NCBI RefSeq assembly: GCF_002420705.1
Contig: NZ_DIIM01000008.1
Location: 1-59,411 of the forward strand
DNA length: 59,411 nt
Direction: 5' to 3'
Origin: Sphingobacterium sp. UBA5670
GTDB taxonomy: Bacteria; Bacteroidota; Bacteroidia; Sphingobacteriales; Sphingobacteriaceae
Within the stretch, counting starts at the first letter, position 1, and every line of letters starts with the position of its first letter. The position numbers were made by a program, and so were the translations under genes. The notes beneath the pieces were generated by a model, which saw only the letters and a list, made by a program, of their open reading frames with translations, was not told the DNA's origin and ran no database searches. Below, one piece after another: positions 37,410 through 45,127 of this stretch.

Positions 37410-37931
37410 ATGAAGATACAATTGACAATGATTGTACTACTAACGACATTAACATTGCCCAGCTGCGGACAAAATAATGATCATAAAGCTGTACATAACT
37501 CGGTAGACATCACTTTTATAAAATCATTGGAAGAAAGGCAATTAGGGGAAAGTAAGTATTCTATTTATTTACCCACAGATTATGCTATAGGTGAAACCAA
37601 TGGAGAAGATTTTTCTGTTTACTATTTTAATCCTGCTGACACTACAAATCATACTGGTTTTTCGGGAGGCCTATATTTCGGTAATCATCCTAGCCAATTT
37701 CCAGCTAAAAGCAAAAGTTGCAAAACGGAGCATCTGAAAAATGAAATATTTGATCAAGATGTAAGCTGGACCATCTATAACTGTAATGGAGACTATTCAA
37801 TTCAAAGCATAATCTATAGTAAAAGCGGCGAGGGGTGGAATGAAATGATTCACATGTTTGGCAATGCAAAATCAACTAAAGATCTGGACAAATTGCTGTT
37901 TATTTTTAAGACAATGAAAAAAAAGGAATAA
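37410..37931 (+). CDS. Lipoprotein of unknown function
   Basis: 173 residues; signal peptide with lipobox (LTLPSC at about residue 19). The mature part is beta-rich with Cys at two positions (KSCKTEHL, YNCNGDYS). Follows the S41 protease by 75 bases, possibly in the same transcript. No known domain recognised. Confidence 0.7.
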   Translation: MKIQLTMIVLLTTLTLPSCGQNNDHKAVHNSVDITFIKSLEERQLGESKYSIYLPTDYAIGETNGEDFSVYYFNPADTTNHTGFSGGLYFGNHPSQFPAKSKSCKTEHLKNEIFDQDVSWTIYNCNGDYSIQSIIYSKSGEGWNEMIHMFGNAKSTKDLDKLLFIFKTMKKKE

Positions 37932-37953
37932 TATATCGAAGGAACTAAGTCAG

Positions 37954-38546
37954 GTGCTTGTCATTGATATAGCGTATGACTGGTTTAAAGTTTCTGTCGG
38001 TCAATATGAAGGTTGGTTAAAAAGCTCCTATGTAATAGCGAAGCCCGAGAATTTATATACTAGGATGAATCTAAATACTGGAGACTCGCCCGAGTGTGAT
38101 AATATGGCTTGGCGATATGACTATGGTGCCCAAGGATCTCTTGAAATAACAGTTGGGGCGGGAGCAGATTTTGCTGTAAAAGTTATGGAAAGAAACACAG
38201 GCTTATGTATAAGAGCATTTTATATAAAGTCTGGTGAATCTATAAAGTAAAAGATATACCCCAGAATACTTATTATTTAAAGGTTGCCAGCGGCCGGGAT
38301 TTTAGACAGGGGATTAAAGACGGGCAATGTATTATGGTTTTTAATCAAAGTGCTCATTACGAAATTGGAGAGGAAATATTAGATTTTAATATGGGACCGA
38401 AACGCATTGAAACAATAGATGGAAAAAGATATGAAGTACAAAGCGTACCATCTTATAGTCTACGACTGGCTGTCCGAAGTCGAGATCACTCGCTTAAAGA
38501 CAATTTTGACACGAAGACAATATCAAACGAAGAATTCAATAGATAG
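37954..38546 (+). pseudogene. SH3-like domain gene, frameshifted
   Basis: The first frame contains DIAYDWFKVSVGQYEGWLKS, typical of bacterial SH3-like domains, and stops after GESIK. One frame shift near 38246 gives KVKDIPQNTYYLKVASGRDF, GIKDGQCIMVFNQ and the final ISNEEFNR. Together the pieces make one beta-rich protein of about 195 residues. No proper start is present, so the N-terminus is probably lost too. Confidence 0.65.
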
Positions 38547-38605
38547 ATGACTTGCAATAGGGTAGGGAAGGTTGATTTACTCGATGAAATAAGTCCGAAG
38601 TTAGA

Positions 38606-38900
38606 TCAAAGCAGCAATTACCGGCATATAAGTTGTGAACCATTCAGGCAATTCGTCTTTTTCCACCGAATACTCTATTTTACCGTCGGATAATTGTTGT
38701 ACTACATAATCCAAAGCCTCTTTTCGAGCGTATTTTGCTGAAGGAACAATTTTTGGGAATATCCGAGATAGTTCCTTCGTATAGAGTAAATCACCATCAA
38801 AAATAATATTATTACTCTTTATATGCTATGGAAGATATTCTGCACCTAATGTAGATTTCCCGGCACCGTTAGAACCCGTTATTATGTAAAGATCAGGCAT
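38606..38900 (-). pseudogene. Zeta-toxin-like kinase, N-terminal remnant with stop codon
   Basis: From the ATG at 38900 the frame reads MPDLYIITGSNGAGKSTLGA, an intact P-loop of the zeta-toxin family, then an in-frame TAG after EYLP. Past it, the same frame continues with NNIIFDGDLLYTKELSRIFP and RKEALDYV, and then leaves the family (WFTTYMPVIAALI). Nonsense and internal deletion make it inactive. The start overlaps the antitoxin stop by one base. Confidence 0.75.
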
Positions 38901-39151
38901 TAGTAAATATTGAGTTCTCTCAAGATATCTTTTGATTGACGAATATTAAATTCCTGTACTACATCAAAAGATCGTTTATCAGAAGAAACAATCACAATTT
39001 TAACTAAATGATTTGGGTATTCGATGTAGCTTTGATTTTTGGGTAATTTGCTAGATCTTATTAAAAATGGTTGCCCTTTATCAAGCTTTTGTTTGCGCAA
39101 CTTGAGAACAATGCTGTTGCTAACTTCTTTTAAGTGCTCTAAATTTCTCAT
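38900..39151 (-). CDS. Antitoxin-like small protein upstream of the zeta remnant
   Basis: 83 residues, starting MRNLEHLKEVSNSIVLKLRK, basic and helical, with no membrane segment. Its stop TAA overlaps the toxin ATG, the classic antitoxin-toxin arrangement. Sequence does not match a named antitoxin that I know. It is intact although the toxin is dead. Confidence 0.6.
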   Translation of the reverse strand: MRNLEHLKEVSNSIVLKLRKQKLDKGQPFLIRSSKLPKNQSYIEYPNHLVKIVIVSSDKRSFDVVQEFNIRQSKDILRELNIY

Positions 39152-39287
39152 AATACCACATTAATACTATTCAAAAATAGTAAATTTTTAAGGAGAAAAG
39201 CAATTGTTCGACCAGTAGAAAATGACTCTTTTTGTGTTATTGCTAGCTATATTTAAGAATTAAAATGCGATGAAAGGCAGAAATATA

Positions 39288-39410
39288 CGATTTGAGCAGT
39301 AAGTGTCATTTCACTGTCGAACTCGATCCTAAGATACTACAAGAAAATATGCTTTGTGAATTTCGTGGTACACCAAAAAATGGTGGATATTTTATTTTAG
39401 AAAACTAGTA
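39288..39410 (+). other. Short coding remnant
   Basis: A plus-strand frame without a start reads ECHFTVELDPK-like sequence (KCHFTVELDPKILQENMLCE) and GYFILEN before a stop. Possibly the end of a decayed gene; family unknown. Confidence 0.25.
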
Positions 39411-39572
39411 TGCAAGAAAGTCAGTCAAAGAGAATGGAATTGACTAAACTTACAGTTTCCCGCAGCTATTCCGACTTCCAAACCAATAACTTATGCAAGC
39501 CATGTACAATTGTGTCATAGCAACTCCCAAGTAACACGTCCAGACAATTTGTGCGATGCTATTATCGGCTAT

Positions 39573-39820
39573 GAGAGGCTTAATCCATCCAATTGCATAT
39601 AAAAAATGAGAAACCCTAAATATCTTTACTGTCTACAATGTTGCTAATATTATTAGTAATATTGTAAAATGAAACCTTTGGAAATCTTTTGCTGAAATCG
39701 GGTAATGTACGCTCAAATTACCGTGCATGATAAAAGCATGGGCATGAAAGATTATCATCTTTACAACAAAAATGGTCTTGCTTTTTATGTTTTCAGGAAA
39801 TCTCAGGGAGAGTGGCAATT
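39573..39820 (+). repeat. Dispersed repeat B, copy 2
   Basis: Closely related to 29241-29486, including leader, palindrome and the beginning of the unknown gene at 39669. Here the gene continues. Confidence 0.75.
39643..39662. promoter_or_regulatory. CTAATA palindrome upstream of the unknown gene
   Basis: CTAATATTATTAG with TAATAT extension, ending only seven bases before the ATG at 39669; a regulator bound here could block transcription or translation. Confidence 0.4.
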
Positions 39821-40134
39821 GGCATTCGGTGTACTCGCCGATGACATCAAGGAAGCGTGCATTGACGCCCTTATACTTCGCTTTGATACGGATGTGCCTG
39901 AGTTGTTTTATCATCATGAAAAACGCCAGGTAGTGGAATTTCGGGCCAAGAAATACAGCCTTTGGCATATTTATCTCAATAATGCTTATGTAGGAAGTAT
40001 CCAATATTACACCTTCACTAAGAGTTCAATTACCACCTTGAAGACAATGGCATATTGACCGATGATCAAGTGCAAAAATATATAGTCCTGATACAACGTG
40101 GGGAATTAAAGTGGATAAAGGACGATATTCGATG
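39669..40134 (+). pseudogene. Unknown two-gene module, first gene frameshifted
   Basis: The frame starts MKPLEIFC at 39669 and meets a TGA after C (a TGC/CGA change relative to the copy at 29338). The continuation from 39705 reads MYAQITVHDKSMGMKDYHLY, ALILRFDTDVPELFYHHEKR and VVEFRAKKYSLWHIYLNNAY. Near 40022 a second shift gives EFNYHLEDNGILTDDQVQKY and IQRGELKWIKDD before a TGA at 40133. So about 150 residues of an unknown cytoplasmic family are interrupted twice. The family is not known to me. Confidence 0.6.
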
Positions 40135-40356
40135 AAAAACGATATAAAGTTCAAATGTGACGTGTGTGGTCAAAAGCAAGTGGTGGAGGTTTCTGTTTTG
40201 CATGGCGGTGGAACCTTGCAAATTATGATTGATCGGTTTTTTATAATGGATGTAGATTTTCGCAATGGCAATTGGGTGATGCTATGTAACAATAAGAGCT
40301 GGTTGACAAGCGATGAACTTGTTATTATCCTTGATGAGTTGGGCTATCAGGAATAA
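40132..40356 (+). CDS. Small Cys-containing hypothetical protein
   Basis: 74 residues from the ATG at 40132, which overlaps the TGA of the preceding frame (ATGA). A CDVCGQ pair near the N-terminus could bind zinc. It continues with a beta-rich segment (TLQIMIDRFFIMDVDF) and a final DELGYQE. Family unknown; coupling says it works with the preceding, now broken, gene. Confidence 0.55.
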   Translation: MKNDIKFKCDVCGQKQVVEVSVLHGGGTLQIMIDRFFIMDVDFRNGNWVMLCNNKSWLTSDELVIILDELGYQE

Positions 40357-40501
40357 AAAAATGAGCAAAATTATCTCAATTAATCTTACGATCATTACAA
40401 TAGATGAATGCCCAAAGCCGGTTTAAATTAGGTGAAAAAACGAGCATATATAGTTAAGAACTGTTTTAGGATATGCCCCCAATTATTAATAAAAAGTAAG
40501 T

Positions 40502-40861
40502 TTATTCAGTACTGTACAATCGTTCCCTATAATTTATTCCCCACTCACTCATCACTTTAATTACCGAATGAAGACTTTTTCCAGATTCAGAAAGCTCATA
40601 CTCGACCGTGATAGGCATTGTATCTTTTACTGTACGTTTTATAAGTTTATTTAATTCCAGTTCTTTAAGTTCTTTTGAAAGTACCTTAGGAGCTATTTCT
40701 TCAAGTTGTCTAATTAAATCCATAAACCGCATAGTTTTTTCATAGTACAGATGACTGATGATCAAACTTTTCCATTTACCACTCAACAGCTGATTTGTAT
40801 CTTTAATCCCTCGAATCTGGCGCAAACACTTTTCTCCGAGTTCCAGTTTTGACTTCTTCAC
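40502..40861 (-). CDS. HxlR family transcriptional regulator
   Basis: 119-residue winged-helix protein with LSGKWKSLIISHLYY, recognition segment EEIAPKVLSKELKELELNKL and wing DTMPITVEYELSESG. It is divergent from a catalase/cytochrome b561 operon, with GTAAC-type dyads between. Probably controls that operon in response to an electrophile or oxidant. Confidence 0.92.
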   Translation of the reverse strand: MKKSKLELGEKCLRQIRGIKDTNQLLSGKWKSLIISHLYYEKTMRFMDLIRQLEEIAPKVLSKELKELELNKLIKRTVKDTMPITVEYELSESGKSLHSVIKVMSEWGINYRERLYSTE

Positions 40862-40918
40862 TTACTTACATTACTTTATAGACATAAATATAAAAATTAC
40901 TTTCAAATAATACACCTG

Positions 40919-40959
40919 ATTACCTAAAAGTAACTAATTACCTAAAGGTAATATGTAAC
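40919..40959. promoter_or_regulatory. HxlR operators upstream of the catalase operon
   Basis: ATTACCTAAAGGTAAT (40937-40952) is a near-perfect dyad, preceded by ATTACCTAAAAGTAAC at 40919-40934 and followed by a GTAAC half site. The same motif occurs at 9522 and 58837. Confidence 0.6.
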
Positions 40960-41060
40960 CCAAATTACTGTCTTTACTAATAACTTTGGTGAATTACAAA
41001 TTTTTAAACTCAGCAAGATTTAGCTAAAACATTGTTGAATAAATCTAGTTTTAATAATAA

Positions 41061-42143
41061 ATGGATAAACAGAAAATTAAATCGAAAAAAGCAATCATCC
41101 CTTTGGTATGTATCGGAGTGCTAGCAGCCGGTCTGGTTTTGATCTTTGCTTGGTCTGCAGGATGGCTTGGAAATAGAACAACGACAGCAAGCTTCCTTAA
41201 AGATATCCCGGACTCATTTCCTGCAGGTTATAGACGGGCACATTCGAAAGGAATTTGTTTCGAAGGCACTTTTCGTTCGACAGGCAAATTAGCTCCCTTT
41301 TCGAAAGCAACCGTATTTTCACAGGATTCATCTGCTGTATTAGGTCGCTTTTCAATCGGAACTGTAGATCCTTTCACTGCTGACAATTCAACACGAACAG
41401 TTAGCATGGCAATGATGATATCGTCAGAAAATAACCAGCAATGGAGAATGAAACTGAACAATCATCCATTTTTCGTTACACATGATGCTTTAGGCGTAAT
41501 TAGAAGATCCGATGCGTACAAAATCGACAGCACTACGGGTAAGCCAAACCCGGCATTAGTATCCGCTTTTCTTAAAGACTATCCAGAAGCCCAAAACTTT
41601 ATCGATTGGGCTGATAAAGCGCCATGGGTAAATAGCTTTGCAGTAGCAGAGTACAATGTTATCAATGCATTCTATTTAATTGATTCTAAAGGGAATAAAC
41701 ATGCCGTTCGCTGGTCGATGCGGCCGCATGCGCCTTTCAGTGCCTGGTCTAAGGAGGAACGTGAGCACGCGAGTCACGACTTCCTTTTTGACGATCTAAA
41801 ACAACGCCTAGATAAAGGGGCGCTCTATTGGGATTTGGTCATGACCTTTGCTGAACCTGGTGACGAAATTGAAAACCCTTCGAAGGCCTGGCCGGCAAAT
41901 CGTCGTCAGATCGTCGCAGGTGTATTGGAAATTAAGAGAGTTTTTGACCAAACTGAGGGTGGATGCCGCGATATTAACTTTGATCCCACAAAAGTACCGG
42001 CAGGAATAGAGGTATCCAAAGATCCTGTTCTGACAGCTAGAGCAGGTATTTATGCCCATTCGTATAATGCACGTGTCCGGGAGATCGGCTATGGAAAGGC
42101 TACTGACGCCATTGGAAAAAAGGAAACTTCTAAAGATAAATAA
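41061..42143 (+). CDS. Catalase-family (SrpA-like) peroxidase, membrane-anchored
   Basis: 360 residues. An N-terminal membrane helix (about 12-32) anchors the protein. The small catalase core follows, with distal His in RRAHSKGICFEG, the segment RTVSMAMMISSENNQ, and the proximal heme-ligand Tyr in RAGIYAHSYNARVREIG. The length matches catalase-related peroxidases rather than full catalases (480 and more). It is followed directly by a cytochrome b561, which may deliver electrons to it. Confidence 0.88.
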   Translation: MDKQKIKSKKAIIPLVCIGVLAAGLVLIFAWSAGWLGNRTTTASFLKDIPDSFPAGYRRAHSKGICFEGTFRSTGKLAPFSKATVFSQDSSAVLGRFSIGTVDPFTADNSTRTVSMAMMISSENNQQWRMKLNNHPFFVTHDALGVIRRSDAYKIDSTTGKPNPALVSAFLKDYPEAQNFIDWADKAPWVNSFAVAEYNVINAFYLIDSKGNKHAVRWSMRPHAPFSAWSKEEREHASHDFLFDDLKQRLDKGALYWDLVMTFAEPGDEIENPSKAWPANRRQIVAGVLEIKRVFDQTEGGCRDINFDPTKVPAGIEVSKDPVLTARAGIYAHSYNARVREIGYGKATDAIGKKETSKDK

Positions 42144-42144
42144 T

Positions 42145-42804
42145 ATGTCACAGCAGAAGAATCTAAAGTCTGGCTCAAGAATTCGTGAATGGTTCAAATC
42201 TGTAAAGATTTTCAAGCTAAGACGTCGTCATATTAATCGTTCACTTCCTTTAAACTTTAATCTTACAGGAAGAATTCTACATTGGTTGATGGCAACATTG
42301 ATTTTATCGACAATGTTTATTGGCTTAGGAATGATGACTTCTCTTAGTAGTCGTCCCTGGTTGATCGATCTTCATATTCCAATCGGTGTAGCAATCCTGT
42401 TTCTTTGTATATTGCGTTTTGTGAATAGAATCATGAATCCGATTCCGGCGTTGCCAAGTGATATGCCAAAGATCGAAAAAAAGATGGCTCACTTTATGCA
42501 TTGGGTTATGTATGCCTTCATGTTTGCTTTACCTATAACGGGTTGGGGACAGCTCTCCGCGGGCGGTTTCCAAGCCAAGCTATCCCAAAATATTATTCTT
42601 CCATCCCTTATAGATCAGAATCCTGTTTTATATGCTTGGCTGCATGACATTCATAGAGGTTTAGCCTGGTCTCTTTTTTTCATTGTTGTGGGGCACCTTT
42701 CTATTGCATTGTTGCATGCATTGGTAATGAAAGATGGAATTTTTTCAAGTATGACTTGGGGTAAGGGTAAAATTAAAAAAGAAACTAAACGACCATCTGC
42801 ATGA
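42145..42804 (+). CDS. Cytochrome b561 family protein
   Basis: 219 residues from the ATG at 42145, two bases after the catalase stop. After a basic N-terminus come four membrane helices with the paired His ligands: LHWLMATLIL, LIDLHIPIGVAILF, MAHFMHWVMYAFM and LHDIHRGLAWSLFF/VGHLSIALLH. It is a bacterial cytochrome b561-type diheme quinol oxidoreductase. The longer in-frame start at 42052 overlaps the catalase and is not used. Coupled with the catalase-family protein in one operon. Confidence 0.9.
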   Translation: MSQQKNLKSGSRIREWFKSVKIFKLRRRHINRSLPLNFNLTGRILHWLMATLILSTMFIGLGMMTSLSSRPWLIDLHIPIGVAILFLCILRFVNRIMNPIPALPSDMPKIEKKMAHFMHWVMYAFMFALPITGWGQLSAGGFQAKLSQNIILPSLIDQNPVLYAWLHDIHRGLAWSLFFIVVGHLSIALLHALVMKDGIFSSMTWGKGKIKKETKRPSA

Positions 42805-42880
42805 TTACAATAAGATTATTTATATCCAATTATCCAATGTTTTTAAAGTAAATCAAGAGGGATCGCCGTCTTTGTAATCA

Positions 42881-42905
42881 ATATTACTAATATTATTAGT
42901 AATAT
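42881..42905. promoter_or_regulatory. Perfect 25-bp palindrome with the CTAATATTATTAG core
   Basis: ATATTACTAATA, T, TATTAGTAATAT: the longest copy of the palindrome found at 16848, 29312 and 39643. Here it is joined directly to a YbjQ fragment, so it has lost its original downstream gene. Confidence 0.5.
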
Positions 42906-42986
42906 ATAGGAGCGAGCTATGTAGATTTCTTTGGAGGTCGCTCTACCAGCTGTGAGAATAAGATGCAGGAAATGTACAAGCCATGA
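42906..42986 (+). pseudogene. YbjQ-family (UPF0145) fragment, copy 3
   Basis: IGASYVDFFGGRSTSCENKM, then QEMYKP and a stop. About 26 codons remain from the middle of the family. The start of the LRR-like gene follows two bases on. Confidence 0.65.
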
Positions 42987-42987
42987 C

Positions 42988-43824
42988 ATGTATTTTAATG
43001 GAAATTTGGTAAGTTTAGAGCCAATACAACATTATAAGATGCACCAGTTATTACTTTGTCAATTTAAAGGAGAAGAGTATTTATCAATCAGTAGGTTAGA
43101 AGATGTGATGGCTATCGTGGAGCGTTATAAACCTGCAAACCAGAACGAATTCGAAAAGTACCTGCGACGTAATGATCCTCCAGGCTATAATGAGTATCTT
43201 GCTGAATTGTATGATGTAAGCTTGCCCTTCGATAAGAGAAAATTAAAAACTTTAACAATAGATCGTTATAAGCGTAAAGTTCTTGAAACTGTTTTGTTTG
43301 AACAATTACAGCATTTTAAGATTCAAAAAATTAGCTTTTCAGAATCCTTATTGGATATTGAGTTGCCTAAGAATGTGCTTGAGGTAAGACAACTCTATTG
43401 CAATGGTAAATCGACAAAGGGAATCATCGATTTAAGTAAATTTACTAGGCTTGAAGAAATCCATATTTTGGATTTTAATAAAAGTATTAAATTCGAAAAT
43501 TACAGTAATTCTGTAAAGCATATTACATTATGGTTTTTCAACCCGACAAACAAATCGATTGAATCGATCGTGGATGCTTTTCCATATGTGGAAGAAATAT
43601 TGATCTATCATACTAATGTGCAAAGTTTGGAAGGTATCGAGAAGCTCAAAAATCTAAGAACACTTCGTATCGACTACGGTAGAAACTTACAATCTGTCAA
43701 TGGCATAAACGAATGTGATCACATCGAAATGGTTATTTTCAATAATTGTAGAAAAATAGATGATTTAGAACAGATAGAAAAGAGTCCAAATCGGACTGTC
43801 CTGCATACTAGATTCCCAGGGTAA
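42988..43824 (+). CDS. Leucine-rich-repeat-like protein, immunity-like
   Basis: 278 residues from the ATG at 42988. The N-terminal half is helical (DVMAIVERYKPANQNEFEKY). The C-terminal half has irregular leucine-rich repeats (TRLEEIHILDFNKSIKFEN, YVEEILIYHTNVQSLEGIEK, LKNLRTLRIDYG). Upstream frame belongs to the YbjQ fragment, so the original N-terminus may be lost. No signal peptide. Such orphan LRR proteins often sit in toxin-immunity islands. Confidence 0.6.
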   Translation: MYFNGNLVSLEPIQHYKMHQLLLCQFKGEEYLSISRLEDVMAIVERYKPANQNEFEKYLRRNDPPGYNEYLAELYDVSLPFDKRKLKTLTIDRYKRKVLETVLFEQLQHFKIQKISFSESLLDIELPKNVLEVRQLYCNGKSTKGIIDLSKFTRLEEIHILDFNKSIKFENYSNSVKHITLWFFNPTNKSIESIVDAFPYVEEILIYHTNVQSLEGIEKLKNLRTLRIDYGRNLQSVNGINECDHIEMVIFNNCRKIDDLEQIEKSPNRTVLHTRFPG

Positions 43825-43842
43825 TTAAAAAAAATAAACAAT

Positions 43843-44118
43843 ATGTCAGATACAATTTGGGTTTTTCATGGAGAAGGAGGGCGGTTTTCAAGTGGAGTTT
43901 TTACTTCAATTGAAAAGGCAGAAATATGGATAAATAGACATAAGTTATTAAGAGTTTTAACAGCATATCCAATTGATGAAGGGGTGTACGACTGGGCATT
44001 ATTTAATGATTTTTTCAATGTGAAAAAACAAGCTCAAATGGAACCCCGTTTTATCCAACAATTTACCTCCGCAAGTCAAGATCATTATCATTATGAAAAT
44101 GGTGCCAAGGATAATTAA
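43843..44118 (+). CDS. DUF7710-like small protein
   Basis: 91 residues: TIWVFHGEGGRFSSGVFTSI, EKAEIWINRHKL and LTAYPIDEGVYDWAL follow the pattern of DUF7710-type proteins, which often occur near polymorphic-toxin immunity genes. Intact. 18 bases after the LRR-like gene, same strand. Confidence 0.6.
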   Translation: MSDTIWVFHGEGGRFSSGVFTSIEKAEIWINRHKLLRVLTAYPIDEGVYDWALFNDFFNVKKQAQMEPRFIQQFTSASQDHYHYENGAKDN

Positions 44119-44350
44119 TCTTCATGTAGTTTTGAATACATCCTGCTTTGGTGGATTGACCAACTATTTCCAGTATTCGCAGTACAAATGTTATTCCTTT
44201 TTTTGGAAAAAAGAATAGAAGCTCGAATTTTAGCAGGTTGTTCAATAAAATGAACAACTGTTGTCTCAAATATTCAAACGATCTTTACAATAGATGAATG
44301 CCCAACGCTGGTTTAAATTAGACGACAAAGTGAGCATTTAGCCAACATTA
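44105..44350 (+). repeat. Dispersed repeat C, copy 1
   Basis: Shares blocks with 47775-47950 (CAGTACAAAT, CGAATTTTAGCA, AATAAAATGAACAACT, GATCTTTACAATAGATGAA) and ends with the beginning of repeat A. It lies directly after the DUF7710-like gene. Confidence 0.7.
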
Positions 44351-44376
44351 CCGTGTCGAATTAGAAAATAAATAAT

Positions 44377-44769
44377 ATGACAAGAAATCTGAAAAATATC
44401 TTTTACAATTTTGAAGAAGGAAATTATGGGCTTAAGGTTGTGTTTGATTTGGACGGTTTATACCTGCTGTTCGATTCGACGAATTTTATATATACTGATG
44501 CTCCTGAATTTGATGGATGGAGAAATTGGAATAAACTAATTTATAAAGAACTTGAAAAAGATTCATTGCACGTTACAGAAATTAAAGAAGATGAATTGAC
44601 AAGTTACTTCGTCAAGCTTTCAAATAGCGATGTATTTTATATTTATCAGCATATGGATTTGGAAGGGACCTGGCACCAAAATTTTACAATGGTCTCCCCG
44701 AAAGAGGGCAATTATAATGAAGTTGTAGAATACATGGAAGAGGAATGGATAGAAACAGTCGTTCCTTAA
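44377..44769 (+). CDS. Hypothetical protein, immunity-like
   Basis: 130-residue acidic cytoplasmic protein (start MTRNLKNIFYNFEEG), beta-rich with aromatic clusters (GLYLLFDSTNFIYTDAPEFD, VFYIYQHMDLEGTWHQNF). No family recognised. Size, acidity and position among repeats resemble immunity proteins. Confidence 0.55.
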   Translation: MTRNLKNIFYNFEEGNYGLKVVFDLDGLYLLFDSTNFIYTDAPEFDGWRNWNKLIYKELEKDSLHVTEIKEDELTSYFVKLSNSDVFYIYQHMDLEGTWHQNFTMVSPKEGNYNEVVEYMEEEWIETVVP

Positions 44770-44879
44770 TTCCGCAACATGTAGTATCATTACCCTCACT
44801 CGAAAGGAATCAGTCCAAGGGGGATAAGTTGTTCCAGTATATGCCAGTCAATGAAATTCTCCAGCAATGTAGTTTATCA

Positions 44880-45012
44880 TTCGGTTCCTAGCGGGATTGT
44901 AAAGCGAGCATCTAGCCAACATGGCCTCCGTTGACGGTTAACGAGGGGGGCTTCTTTTTTTTTAATATTCACTTTTGTCTTATTAAAACTGCTGAATAAA
45001 TCAGCTACGGTT
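44880..45012 (+). repeat. Dispersed repeat A, copy 3 (terminator part)
   Basis: GCCTCCG/CGAGGGGGGC hairpin (44924-44951) with a T-rich tail, then the same spacer as at 29566-29640 up to the CAGCTACGG segment, where homology ends. Confidence 0.75.
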
Positions 45013-45102
45013 TGTCTCCGACTTAAGGTAATTAATATTCAAATTTTATTTATTTAATTGTTATTTGTTAAAATAGATAGATTTAAAACTGCTTATTTTT
45101 AT

Positions 45103-45110
45103 TATATTTG
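45103..45110 (+). promoter_or_regulatory. Candidate -7 promoter box (TAnnTTTG)
   Basis: TATATTTG lies 18 bases before the ATPase gene start in an AT-rich leader. Confidence 0.4.
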
Positions 45111-45127
45111 TTTAAATAAGATATATA

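Noticed and set aside
41808..42215. Minus-strand frame over the catalase/cytochrome junction
   Set aside because: Antisense to two genes with clear heme-ligand motifs.
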